DNA of 64,000 nt, from positions 62,001-126,000 of the forward strand of contig NZ_PIGG01000068.1 in assembly GCF_002924445.1 (NCBI RefSeq). Direction: 5' to 3'. The stretch comes from Minwuia thermotolerans. Its GTDB lineage: Bacteria; Pseudomonadota; Alphaproteobacteria; Minwuiales; Minwuiaceae. Shown one piece after another: positions 45,879-55,622 of the stretch (position 1 is its first letter; every line of letters begins with the position of its first letter). The translations under genes were made by a program, and so were the position numbers. Under the pieces are notes generated by a model. That model saw only the letters and a list, made by a program, of their open reading frames with translations, did not search any database and had not been told where the DNA came from.

Positions 45879-47162
45879 ATGCCGAGCGAACGCGCGACCG
45901 GACCGGGCTTCGCCGAGGCGCTCGGCGTCTGGCTCCGGATCGGGCTTCTCTCCTTCGGCGGACCGGCGGCCCAGATCGCACTTATCCACCGCGAGATCGT
46001 CGAGCAGCGCGGCTGGCTCGGCGAGCGGCCGTTCCTCAACGGCCTCAACTTCTGCATGCTGCTGCCGGGGCCCGAGGCGATGCAGCTCGCCACCTATGCC
46101 GGCTGGCGGCTGCATGGCGTCGCCGGCGGTCTGGCGGCGGGCCTTTCCTTCGTGCTGCCCGGCGCGGCGGTGGTGCTGGCATTGGCCATGATCTACGCGG
46201 AATGGGGCGATCTCCGGCTTGTGGCCGCGCTGTTTCTGGGCGTCGGCGCCGCGGTCGCCGTTGTCATTGTGCAGGCGCTGGTCCGCATCAGCCGCAGGGC
46301 GCTGGCCGGTGCGGCGAGCTGGGCTGTCGCGCTCGCGTCCTTCGTCGCGATCTTCTTCCTGGACCTGCCCTATCCGCTGATCGTGCTCGCGGCGGCTGCA
46401 TTCGGCTGGCTGCGGGGGGATCGCTCGGGCGAAGTCCACGAGCCGCCGCCCGCCGCACGGCCCGGGGCGGTGCGGCGTCTGGCGGGCACGGTGACGATCT
46501 GGCTGCTGATATGGTTCGCGCCCTTCGCGCTGCTTCACGCCTTCGGCGCCCAGCCAATCCTCACCGACATCGGCGCGTTCTTTTCGCGGCTGGCCGTCGT
46601 GACCTTCGGCGGCGCCTATGCGGTGCTGGCCTACATGGCGCAGGATGTGGTCGTCGCCTTCGGCTGGCTGACGCCCGAGGAGACGCTGCACGGGCTCGGA
46701 CTGGCGGAGACGACACCGGGTCCGCTGATCCTGGTGACCGAGTTCGTGGGCTTTCTTGCCGCCTGGCGCGAAGGCGGGCTTTGGCTCGGCGTCGCCGGCG
46801 CGGCGGTGACGCTCTGGGTGACCTTCGCGCCGTGTTTCCTGTGGATATTCGCCGGCGCGCCCTTCATCGACTGGATCTCGGACCAGCCCCGGCTGCGCGG
46901 CGCGCTCTCGGCGATTACGGCGGCGGTCGTGGGCGTGATCCTGAACCTGGCGCTGTGGTTCTTCCTGCACATCGCCTTCGCCGACGTCGAGGCCGTCGAG
47001 CACGGGGCCCTGCGCCTGTGGACTCCCGACCTGGCGAGCGTCGACTGGCGCGTGATCGCGCTGGCGGCGCTCAGCGCGGCGCTGCTGTTCGGCGCGCGCC
47101 TCGGGATGCTGGCGGTGCTGGGAATATCCGCCTTGCTCGGGCTCGCTCTGGTCCTGATCTAG
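45879..47162 (+). CDS. chrA: Chromate transporter family protein
   Basis: A 427-residue inner-membrane protein with two CHR domains, each opening with the family motif: LRIGLLSFGGPAAQIALIHRE near residue 20, and RLAVVTFGGAYAVLAYMAQ near 235. The LPGPEAMQLATYAGWRLHG and TTPGPLILVTEFVGFLAAW motifs follow in each half. About ten transmembrane helices are expected. Members export chromate driven by the membrane potential, though many annotated homologues have not been tested. The start at 45879 follows GGGGAG. The stop overlaps the convergent dehydratase gene by 4 bases. Confidence 0.92.
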   Translation: MPSERATGPGFAEALGVWLRIGLLSFGGPAAQIALIHREIVEQRGWLGERPFLNGLNFCMLLPGPEAMQLATYAGWRLHGVAGGLAAGLSFVLPGAAVVLALAMIYAEWGDLRLVAALFLGVGAAVAVVIVQALVRISRRALAGAASWAVALASFVAIFFLDLPYPLIVLAAAAFGWLRGDRSGEVHEPPPAARPGAVRRLAGTVTIWLLIWFAPFALLHAFGAQPILTDIGAFFSRLAVVTFGGAYAVLAYMAQDVVVAFGWLTPEETLHGLGLAETTPGPLILVTEFVGFLAAWREGGLWLGVAGAAVTLWVTFAPCFLWIFAGAPFIDWISDQPRLRGALSAITAAVVGVILNLALWFFLHIAFADVEAVEHGALRLWTPDLASVDWRVIALAALSAALLFGARLGMLAVLGISALLGLALVLI

Positions 47163-48106
47163 CGCGGCATCCCGTCGGTGCCGGCGCCGCAGACCAGGAC
47201 GCCGACCTTCTCGTCGGCGCGGCACGGAAAGCGGCGCTGCAGCACGGCGGCGAGTCCGGCGGCGCCAGCCATCTCCGCGGCGATGGCGCATTGCGACCAG
47301 AGCCAGCGCGCGGCGTCGATCATCTCCTCGTCGGACACCAGGACGATGTCGTCGACCAGGCGCGAGACGATGTCGAGATTGATCTGGGCCGACCGCCGCG
47401 GCGCGAGCGTGGCGACGCGGGTGGTGATCTTCTCCAGGGTGATCAGTTCGCCGGCGTCGCGCGAACGCTTCAGGGTCGGCGCGCCTTCGGCCTCGACGCC
47501 GATGATGCGGATACTCGGGTTGCGGGCCTTCAACGCGGTGGCGACGCCGGAAATCAGCCCGCCGCCGCCGATGGCGATGGCGACGGTCTCGACGTCCGGC
47601 AGATCCTCGAGCAGTTCCAGCGCCACCGTGCCCTGACCGGCGATCACCGAAGCCTGTGCGAAGGGATGGACATAGGTCCGCCCGTCGCGTTCCGCGCGGG
47701 CCAGCGCCAGGGCGTTGGCGTCATCCCAGACCTCGCCCTCGACGATGACCTCCGCGCCGAAGCTCTCCAGGCGGCTGATCTTGTCGGGCGTGGCGTTCGA
47801 CGAGAGGTAGATCGCGGCCGGGATGCCGGCGGCCTTCGCCGCCGCCGCCACGCCCAGGCCGTGATTGCCGCCCGAGGCCGTGACCAGTCCCCGGCGCAGT
47901 TCCTCCGGCGGCAGCGAGAGTGCGGTATTGGCCGCGCCACGTGCCTTGAAGGAGCCGGCAAGCTGCAGGTTCTCCAGTTTCAGATGGAGGGCGCAGCCGG
48001 CCTGGCGGCCCGCCACCGGGTCGGGACGGAACAGCGGCGTGCGCCGCACCGCGCCGCGGATACGGTCGGCGGCTGCCTCGATGTCGGCGAGTGTGACGTC
48101 CGTCAT
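47159..48106 (-). CDS. PLP-dependent threonine/serine dehydratase
   Basis: A 315-residue fold-II PLP enzyme deaminating threonine or serine to the 2-oxoacid. The start at 48106 gives MTDVTLADIEAAADRIRGAV. The Schiff-base Lys is in ENLQLAGSFKARGAAN, ASGGNHGLGVAAAAKAAG is the phosphate cup and IGGGGLISGVATALKA the glycine loop. There is no C-terminal ACT regulatory domain, so it resembles catabolic TdcB or serine racemase rather than IlvA. The 343-bp region upstream contains a candidate small RNA on the other strand. Confidence 0.9.
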   Translation of the reverse strand: MTDVTLADIEAAADRIRGAVRRTPLFRPDPVAGRQAGCALHLKLENLQLAGSFKARGAANTALSLPPEELRRGLVTASGGNHGLGVAAAAKAAGIPAAIYLSSNATPDKISRLESFGAEVIVEGEVWDDANALALARAERDGRTYVHPFAQASVIAGQGTVALELLEDLPDVETVAIAIGGGGLISGVATALKARNPSIRIIGVEAEGAPTLKRSRDAGELITLEKITTRVATLAPRRSAQINLDIVSRLVDDIVLVSDEEMIDAARWLWSQCAIAAEMAGAAGLAAVLQRRFPCRADEKVGVLVCGAGTDGMPR

Positions 48107-48304
48107 GTTCTGGTCTCCGCACGGCCGGGGGCGACCTCGATATACGCAGATGCGGAAATTTTCCAGTGTCCGGTGCTTGACAGGGGGATGACGCGTGCTT
48201 AGTTGTTGCAGTGCAGCAAACGTGCTGCGGCGCAAAAAACGTTCCGGTTGGTTTTTGGATTTTCTTGCGTCAGACTTTGTAGTAGCTGAATTGATTCGTT
48301 TTTA

Positions 48305-48416
48305 GAACATCGCCGGTTTCGAGCCGACAAGGTCGCGTCTCCTCCCCAAAATGGCGCTCGGCTCGAATGCAAGGAAAGGGCGGCCGTCTCCTCCCCAGGC
48401 CGCCCTTTCTCTTTGC
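48305..48416 (+). ncRNA. Candidate small RNA with two CTCCTCCCC loops
   Basis: No reading frame fits this stretch. Stem 1 is a perfect 10-bp pair, 48318-48327 with 48358-48367. Stem 2 is a perfect 11-bp pair, 48375-48385 with 48398-48408, followed by CTCTTT. Each apical region contains the same 13-nt string (48336-48348 and 48385-48397) with the core CTCCTCCCC, which is complementary to Shine-Dalgarno sequences. This architecture matches the alphaproteobacterial anti-SD small RNAs (alpha-r14/CcsR style). The ends are estimates; no clear sigma-70 promoter is recognised upstream. Confidence 0.6.
48375..48408. terminator. Bidirectional intrinsic terminator
   Basis: The perfect 11-bp stem AAAGGGCGGCC/GGCCGCCCTTT has CTCTTT on the + side and CCTT after the A-rich arm on the - side. 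It can terminate the candidate small RNA rightward and the SCP2-domain gene leftward, whose stop is 42 bases away. Confidence 0.65.
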
Positions 48417-48449
48417 ACCAAGGTCAATGAAGCGGCCAGCGCCTCCGAA

Positions 48450-48752
48450 CTATTTCAGGACGCTCTGCAATTTCATCGCGACGCCCATGTTCCCCTCGAT
48501 CTTCAGCTTGCCCATCATGAAGGCTGTGGTGCCGTCGAGTTCGCCGTTCACCATCTTCAGGAAGTTCTCCTTGGAGATCTTCATGGTGCAGTCGGCGTCC
48601 TTGTCCTCGTTGGAGACGGTGTTCGGCGTGGATTCGCCGTCGACGTAGATCACCCCATCGTCGCCGAAATCGAACTTCAGCGTGGCATCGAGGCCCGAAT
48701 CGTCGCCCACCCGCTGACGCATGCCCTCGGTGATCTCTTCCAGCGTAGCCAT
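48450..48752 (-). CDS. SCP2 sterol-binding domain protein
   Basis: A 100-residue single-domain protein of the SCP2 fold, which binds lipids or acyl chains in a hydrophobic tunnel. The start at ATG 48752 is chosen because AGGAG lies 6 bases upstream; the ATG at 48758 overlaps that site. Typical motifs are LDATLKFDFGDDGVIYVDG, DADCTMKISKENFLKMVNGE and the C-terminal AFMMGKLKIEGNMGVAMKLQS. The domain is cytoplasmic with no signal. It lies 23 bases from the L,D-transpeptidase gene on the same strand. Confidence 0.92.
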   Translation of the reverse strand: MATLEEITEGMRQRVGDDSGLDATLKFDFGDDGVIYVDGESTPNTVSNEDKDADCTMKISKENFLKMVNGELDGTTAFMMGKLKIEGNMGVAMKLQSVLK

Positions 48753-48775
48753 TGTCATCTCCTGCTGAATGGCGG

Positions 48776-49358
48776 TCAGTTAATCGCAACGCCAGCACAA
48801 GCCCGGCGCTTCCGCAAGTCCTGCCGTAGCGGCAAGCCGGGCGATTTCCGCTCCGGCGGCGCGATGCGCACCATATCGCCGGGCCTCGCCCGCCGGAGCA
48901 GCCACCGCATGTCGGCGGGCCGCAGGGCCACGCAGCCTTCGGTGGGCTCCCCTTCGGGATGCATCACGTGGATGAAGATCGCGCTCCCCCGCCCCGGTCG
49001 GGCGGGGCGGTCGTTGTGACCGATGGTGACGAGGGCGTCGTAGAGCCTGTCCTGCCGCCAGAGCCGTTCGTGACGGGCCGGGAAGGGCAGCCGGACGAGC
49101 CGGTTGTAGAGCGGGGAGGCGGGATCGTCGCACCAGCCATGGCTGCGCAGGATCGGCTGGCGGGAGAGCGTGGTGAGCGGCGTCCCGGCGCGGTGCGTGC
49201 GGTAGTGCACGCAGCGCAGGGAGAACAGGCCCGCCGGCGTCGCGCCGTCGCCCTCGCGCTTGTCGGTCCGGATTCCGCCGCGGCCCAGGGCGCAGGGCAG
49301 GCGGCGACCGTCCACGATCATGAAACCGTCGGCGAAGACGTGGCAGATCCGGGGCCGC

Positions 49359-49372
<14 letters not shown>
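48776..49372 (-). CDS. L,D-transpeptidase (YkuD family)
   Basis: A YkuD-domain protein of about 198 residues. The catalytic signature is IFIHVMHPEGEPTEGCVALRP, with His and the nucleophilic Cys in GCVAL. CALGRGGIRTDKREGDGATPAGLF is the typical N-terminal strand region of this short subfamily. ATG 49372 is used because translation must include the strand before MIVDGRR; it overlaps the ABC gene end by 14 bases. No signal peptide is visible, so export and cell-wall cross-linking activity are uncertain. It is coupled to the ABC exporter. Confidence 0.85.
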
Positions 49373-51191
<1,819 letters not shown>

Positions 51192-51276
51192 GATGCTCTC
51201 TTGTCCGTTCCGGGAAATCGCGCCGAAACTAACGGCAGAGCGCCGATGCGCCAAGGGCCTGCGGCTGTCGCCGCGG

Positions 51277-51885
51277 TCACGTCTCGCCCACGGCGGCCGG
51301 ACCCAGCAGCGCGCGGCGGAAGCGGTCCTTCAACCAGGCGCCGTCCTTGGGCGGCAGGGCGAAGGGCAGAACCTCGGCGCGCACCTTGAACGCCGCGAAG
51401 ACCGGGCCGCGGCCTGCACGGATATCGGGCAGCGCCGCCCGGGCGTCCTCGGGCGTCGCCGCCGTCCGCACCAGAGGGAAGCCGGCGGCGCGGGCCACGC
51501 CGGCGAGGTCCACCCCGGCGGCCGTGTGGGTCGCCTGCATGCCGGTCTCGCCATAGGATTCGTTGTCGAAGACGACGATGGCCAGGTTGGCCGGCCGCTG
51601 CACCGCAACGGTGGCCAGCGCGCCCAGACCCATGAGCTGCTCGCCGTCGCCGGTGACCACGATGACGCGCCTTTCCGGCTGGGCCAGGGCGAGACCCAAC
51701 CCCATCGCCGCCGCGCCGCCCATCGCCCCCCACAGCGGAAAGGTCGTCGGCCGGTCGCCTGCGGCCGTCAGGTCCCAGGCCGTTGCGCCGAGGCCGGCGA
51801 TGAACAGGGCGTCCGGGTTGTCGGCCATGATGGCGGCAGCCAGTTCGCGGCGGCGAATCGGATAATCGTTGGCGCGTTCGTTCAT
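51277..51885 (-). CDS. ThDP-dependent decarboxylase, beta (C-terminal) subunit
   Basis: A 202-residue ThDP-binding half-enzyme. The ThDP/Mg motif runs through VVTGDGEQLMGLGALATVA to IVVFDNESYGETG (GDG...N). The preceding LWGAMGGAAAMGLGLALAQPE is usual for this fold. Its partner, the pyrimidine-binding half, is encoded 4 bases upstream. The size and split match sulfopyruvate decarboxylase ComDE and the split phosphonopyruvate decarboxylases. Which 2-oxoacid is used cannot be read from sequence. Confidence 0.85.
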   Translation of the reverse strand: MNERANDYPIRRRELAAAIMADNPDALFIAGLGATAWDLTAAGDRPTTFPLWGAMGGAAAMGLGLALAQPERRVIVVTGDGEQLMGLGALATVAVQRPANLAIVVFDNESYGETGMQATHTAAGVDLAGVARAAGFPLVRTAATPEDARAALPDIRAGRGPVFAAFKVRAEVLPFALPPKDGAWLKDRFRRALLGPAAVGET

Positions 51886-51889
51886 GGCT

Positions 51890-52402
51890 TCACTTCCCGA
51901 ATGTCTTGGTGCCGATCAGCTTCTGCGCCAGCAGGACCGCGACGGGCATCAGCCCCTCGAAGGCGATGCCCGCGGCGGCGCGCACCGTCTCGGCGACGCT
52001 TTCGGGCGTCTCGGCGCGGAAGACGCGTGTACCCATCTGCTCCAGCATCGGCCCCGCGGCTCCGCCCATGGGCAACTGCCAGGGATTGAACTCGCCATGT
52101 TCGCCGCGCATGGTTACCAGCATCAGCAGCGGAAAGCGGCAGGTCACGGCGGTCGCGATCATGTTGGGGCAATTGCCGACGCCGCTCGACTGCATCAGCA
52201 GCACGCCCTTCTCGCCGCCCAGCCACGCCCCGGCCAGCACCGCCGGCCCTTCCATCTCCGTGGTCAGCGGGATCGCTTTCATCTCGCCGTCGCCGCGGCA
52301 GGCCTCTATCAACTTGCTGTGGCCGGCGTCGGGCACATAGGCAACCTGCCGGACCCCGGCATTCTTCAGCTCGCGATAGATTCCGTCCTGCCAGTCGTCC
52401 AA
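51890..52402 (-). CDS. ThDP-dependent decarboxylase, alpha (N-terminal) subunit
   Basis: A 170-residue pyrimidine-binding half of a split ThDP decarboxylase. No ATG or GTG gives a sensible N-terminus; the TTG at 52402 follows GGGGAGGG by about 5 bases and yields the usual short protein. The catalytic Glu for ThDP activation lies in IPLTTEMEGPAVLAGAWLGG. LLMQSSGVGNCPNMIATAV and LMLVTMRGEHGEFNPWQLPMG follow the ComD pattern. It works with the beta subunit encoded immediately downstream. It diverges from an MFS carrier gene across an 83-bp gap. Confidence 0.83.
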   Translation of the reverse strand: MDDWQDGIYRELKNAGVRQVAYVPDAGHSKLIEACRGDGEMKAIPLTTEMEGPAVLAGAWLGGEKGVLLMQSSGVGNCPNMIATAVTCRFPLLMLVTMRGEHGEFNPWQLPMGGAAGPMLEQMGTRVFRAETPESVAETVRAAAGIAFEGLMPVAVLLAQKLIGTKTFGK

Positions 52403-52485
52403 TTCGACCCTCCCCTCTAGCCTGCGGGATGATAGTTGCGGATTTGCGCGCGTCCACCCAGACTGACCGCCGGGAGGGGGAGACA

Positions 52486-53766
52486 ATGGCGGATTCCGCG
52501 ATCGAACTGACAGGCGAACGGCGCGAAACCGGACGCCGGCCGTTCCACGGCTGGTACATGGTGGCCGCCGCGTTCGTCGTGATGATGGTCGGATTCGGCG
52601 CCGCCTACAGCTTTCCGGTCTTCTTCGAACCCCTCGCCAGCGAGTTCGCCGCCGGCCGCGGCGACACCTCGATGATCCTGTCGATTTCCGGCTTTCTCTA
52701 CTTCTTTCTGGGTCTCTGGAGCGGCACGGCGAGCGACCGCATCGGCGCGCGGCCGGTGGTGATTTTCGGCACCCTGGTCTGCGCCGCCGGGCTGCTGCTG
52801 GCCTCCCGCGCGGAGTCGCTGTGGCAGGTCTACTGGGGCTATGGCCTGGGCGTCGGGGTCGGCGTGGGTTGCATGTACGTACCGGCCGTCGGCGTGGTGC
52901 AGCGCTGGTTCGCGCGGAAACGGTCCACCGCCTCGGGCCTGGCCATCACCGGCATCGGCGTCGGCACCTTTTTCGGACCGCTGGCCGCGCACGAGCTGAT
53001 CGTGGTGACGGACTGGCGGACGGCCTATGTGGGCCTGGCGGTCGTCGTCGCCGTGCTGGGCGTGGCGGCAGGCGCGGTGCTGGTCAACTCGCCCGCTTCC
53101 CGGGGGCAGTTTCCGGACGGCGCCGACCGTGCGCCGGGCGGCGCCGAGGGCGGCCCGTCGCTCAGCGTGGGCGAAGCGCGGCGGACCTTTCCGTTCTGGA
53201 TGATCCTGGTCAGCGCCTCCGCCATTTCGATCGGTCTCTTCGTGCCCTTCGGCCACCTGGTGCCGTTCGCGCTGGACCTCGGCCTGTCGCCGGCGGAGGC
53301 GGCGACCGTCTTCAGCGGCGTCGGCATCGGCTCCATCTTCGGCCGAATGGCGCTGGGGCCTGTCGCCCAGGCCTGGGGCCGTCAGCCGGTGCTTGCCTTT
53401 CTCTATCTTGGCCTGGCCATCGGCTTCGTGGGCTGGAACTTCGCCACCACCTTCATCGAACTGATGACCTTCTCCATCGCCTTCGGCACGCTTTACGGCG
53501 GTTTCGTCGCTTTGTCGCCGACGGTCCTCGCCGATTATTTCGGCGTTGGTCATATCGGCAGCATCGTCGGCAATGTCTATGCGTCGGTGGCACTGGGTGC
53601 GCTGCTCGGGCCGGCGATCGCGGGCTATCTCTACGACATCTTCGGCACCTACCAGTGGCCGATCATGGTCGGCGCGATCCTCTGTCTGATCGCCGCTGCG
53701 CTGATCGTCCTGCCGAAGTCCCCGACCGCCTGGCGGGAAGCGCGCTTCGGTCCGGCGCAGGACTGA
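52486..53766 (+). CDS. MFS transporter, oxalate/formate or monocarboxylate-type
   Basis: A 426-residue major facilitator with 12 predicted helices, from ATG 52486 after GGGGGAG. The opening RPFHGWYMVAAAFVVMMVGFG and SFPVFFEPLASEF match the OFA/monocarboxylate subfamily, as does GTASDRIGARPVV between helices 2 and 3. The central loop PASRGQFPDGADRAPGGAEG is cytoplasmic. Because it diverges from the split 2-oxoacid decarboxylase, transport of a related organic acid is a reasonable guess, but only a guess. Confidence 0.9.
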   Translation: MADSAIELTGERRETGRRPFHGWYMVAAAFVVMMVGFGAAYSFPVFFEPLASEFAAGRGDTSMILSISGFLYFFLGLWSGTASDRIGARPVVIFGTLVCAAGLLLASRAESLWQVYWGYGLGVGVGVGCMYVPAVGVVQRWFARKRSTASGLAITGIGVGTFFGPLAAHELIVVTDWRTAYVGLAVVVAVLGVAAGAVLVNSPASRGQFPDGADRAPGGAEGGPSLSVGEARRTFPFWMILVSASAISIGLFVPFGHLVPFALDLGLSPAEAATVFSGVGIGSIFGRMALGPVAQAWGRQPVLAFLYLGLAIGFVGWNFATTFIELMTFSIAFGTLYGGFVALSPTVLADYFGVGHIGSIVGNVYASVALGALLGPAIAGYLYDIFGTYQWPIMVGAILCLIAAALIVLPKSPTAWREARFGPAQD

Positions 53767-53885
53767 GTACCGAACCCGGCCCGCCGTTGCGCCGCTGGCC
53801 CGATCTGCGGCTGACACCCGCTGACACGGCCCCCGCGACTGTTCTAGAGTTTCGCGCAATGAAAGCACAGGGGAGGAGAACGGCC

Positions 53886-55445
53886 ATGCAGATGGCGCTG
53901 ACGCAATTCATCCGCCGCGCCGCCCAGGTCCGGCGCAACGACGCGGCCACGGTGTTCGGCGACCGCACCCGCAGCTGGAGCGCGTTCCGGGACCGCATCG
54001 CCCGTCTGGCGGCCGGGATCCGCGGCCTGGGCGTCGGGGAGGGCGACCGCGTGGCGCTGCTGGCCAACAACTCCGACCGCTATCTGGAATATTTCTTCGC
54101 CGTGCCCTGGGCAGGGGCGGTGTTCGTGCCCGTCAATACCCGGCTCGCCCCGCCCGAGGTCGCCTACTGGCTGGGCGATTCGGAAAGCCGGGTGCTGTTC
54201 ATCGACGATGACTTCCTGCCCTTCCTGCCGCGGCTGGAGGGCCAGATGCCCTCGGTCGAGACCATCGTCTATGTCGGCGACGGCGAGGCGCCGGACGGGC
54301 TGGTCCACTACGAGAGCCTGATCGAGGGCAATGCGCCGATGGAGGACGCCGGCCGCGCCGGCGAGGATCTGGCCGGGTTGTTCTATACCGGCGGCACCAC
54401 GGGCGTCTCCAAGGGCGTGATGCTGAGCCACCGCAACCTCGTCTCCAACGCCCTGCACGTCATCCCGGAGATGGACTTCCAGGAGGACATGATCTGGCTG
54501 CACTCCGCGCCGATGTTCCACCTGGCGGATGGCACCGCGACCTTCGCCGCCACCATGCTGGGCGGCAGCCACCGTTTCATCCCCAAGTTCGACCCCGGCG
54601 AGGCGCTGGCGGCCATCGAGACGCATCGCGTGACCAACGGCCTGTTCGTGCCGACGATGATGAACATGGTCGTCAACCATCCCGACATCGCGAAGCGCGA
54701 CCTCTCCAGCATGCGCGGCATCCTCTACGGCGCCTCGCCCATGCCGGAAGCGGTGATCCGCAAGGCCATGGAACTGATCCCCTCGGTCGGCTTCTATCAC
54801 GCCTATGGCCAGACGGAATGCTCGCCGCTGCTGACGATCCTGAAGCCGCACCTGCATACCTTCGACGACCAGGGCAAGGCCAAGTCCGTCGGACGCGCCG
54901 CCATCGGCATCGAGCTGACGATCAGGGACGAGAACGACAACGACGTGTCCCGCGGCACCGTGGGCGAGGTCTGCGCCCGGGGGCCGAACGTCATGCAGGG
55001 CTACTGGAACAAGCCCGAACTTTCCGCCGAGACCCTGCGCGGCGGCTGGATCCACACCGGCGACGGCGGCTACATGGACGAGGACGGCTTCGTCTACATC
55101 GTCGACCGGGTGAAGGACATGATCATCTCCGGCGGCGAGAACGTCTATTCGGCGGAGGTGGAGAACGCCATCTACCAGCACCCGGCGGTGGTCGAGTGCG
55201 CGGTGATCGGCGTGCCCGACGACAAGTGGGGCGAGCGTGTCCACGCCATCGTCCGCTGTCACGAGGGGCGGAGCGCGACGGAGCGCGAGATCATCGACTT
55301 CTGTCACGAGCTGATCGCCAACTACAAGTGCCCGCGCAGCGTCTCCTTCCGCGACGAACCGATGCCACTGTCCGGCGCCGGCAAGATCCTGAAGACGGAG
55401 CTGCGCAAGCCCTTCTGGGAAGGCCGCGGCAAGCAGGTCCACTGA
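53886..55445 (+). CDS. Acyl-CoA synthetase (AMP-forming)
   Basis: An ANL-superfamily ligase that activates a carboxylic acid to its acyl-CoA via an acyl-adenylate. The start at 53886 follows GGGGAGGAG; ATG 53859 precedes that site and is less likely. It has 519 residues. The P-loop is LFYTGGTTGVSKGVMLSHRN, A5 is YGQTECSPL, A7 GGWIHTGDGGYMDEDGF and A8 YIVDRVKDMIISGGENVYSAE. The C-terminal catalytic Lys is in PLSGAGKILKTELRKPFW. Medium- or long-chain fatty acids are typical substrates for this group. It probably belongs with the MFS gene just upstream. Confidence 0.92.
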   Translation: MQMALTQFIRRAAQVRRNDAATVFGDRTRSWSAFRDRIARLAAGIRGLGVGEGDRVALLANNSDRYLEYFFAVPWAGAVFVPVNTRLAPPEVAYWLGDSESRVLFIDDDFLPFLPRLEGQMPSVETIVYVGDGEAPDGLVHYESLIEGNAPMEDAGRAGEDLAGLFYTGGTTGVSKGVMLSHRNLVSNALHVIPEMDFQEDMIWLHSAPMFHLADGTATFAATMLGGSHRFIPKFDPGEALAAIETHRVTNGLFVPTMMNMVVNHPDIAKRDLSSMRGILYGASPMPEAVIRKAMELIPSVGFYHAYGQTECSPLLTILKPHLHTFDDQGKAKSVGRAAIGIELTIRDENDNDVSRGTVGEVCARGPNVMQGYWNKPELSAETLRGGWIHTGDGGYMDEDGFVYIVDRVKDMIISGGENVYSAEVENAIYQHPAVVECAVIGVPDDKWGERVHAIVRCHEGRSATEREIIDFCHELIANYKCPRSVSFRDEPMPLSGAGKILKTELRKPFWEGRGKQVH

Positions 55446-55519
55446 CTACCGGTCCCGCGATTGCGGCGCGCAGTGGGGCGGTGTAAGTCTCCCGCCGCCC
55501 GGAGGAGGGGCGCGCCCGC

Positions 55520-55615
55520 ATGATCGCCATCGACCGGCTCGACCACCTGGCGCCGACCGCCGCCGCCATCGCGGCGACGGCGGCTTCCCGCGCCCGGGCG
55601 AGCGGCGGCGGCTGA
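55520..55615 (+). CDS. Possible 31-codon small ORF before livM
   Basis: ATG 55520 follows GGAGGAGGGG by 10 bases and opens 31 codons (MIAIDRLDHLAPTAAAIAAT, then a short Arg/Gly tail), ending 7 bases before the livM start. It could be a leader peptide coupling translation of livM, or a remnant of a deleted neighbouring transporter gene. The peptide is low in complexity and matches nothing I recognise. Confidence 0.3.
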   Translation: MIAIDRLDHLAPTAAAIAATAASRARASGGG

Positions 55616-55622
55616 GCGTGCG

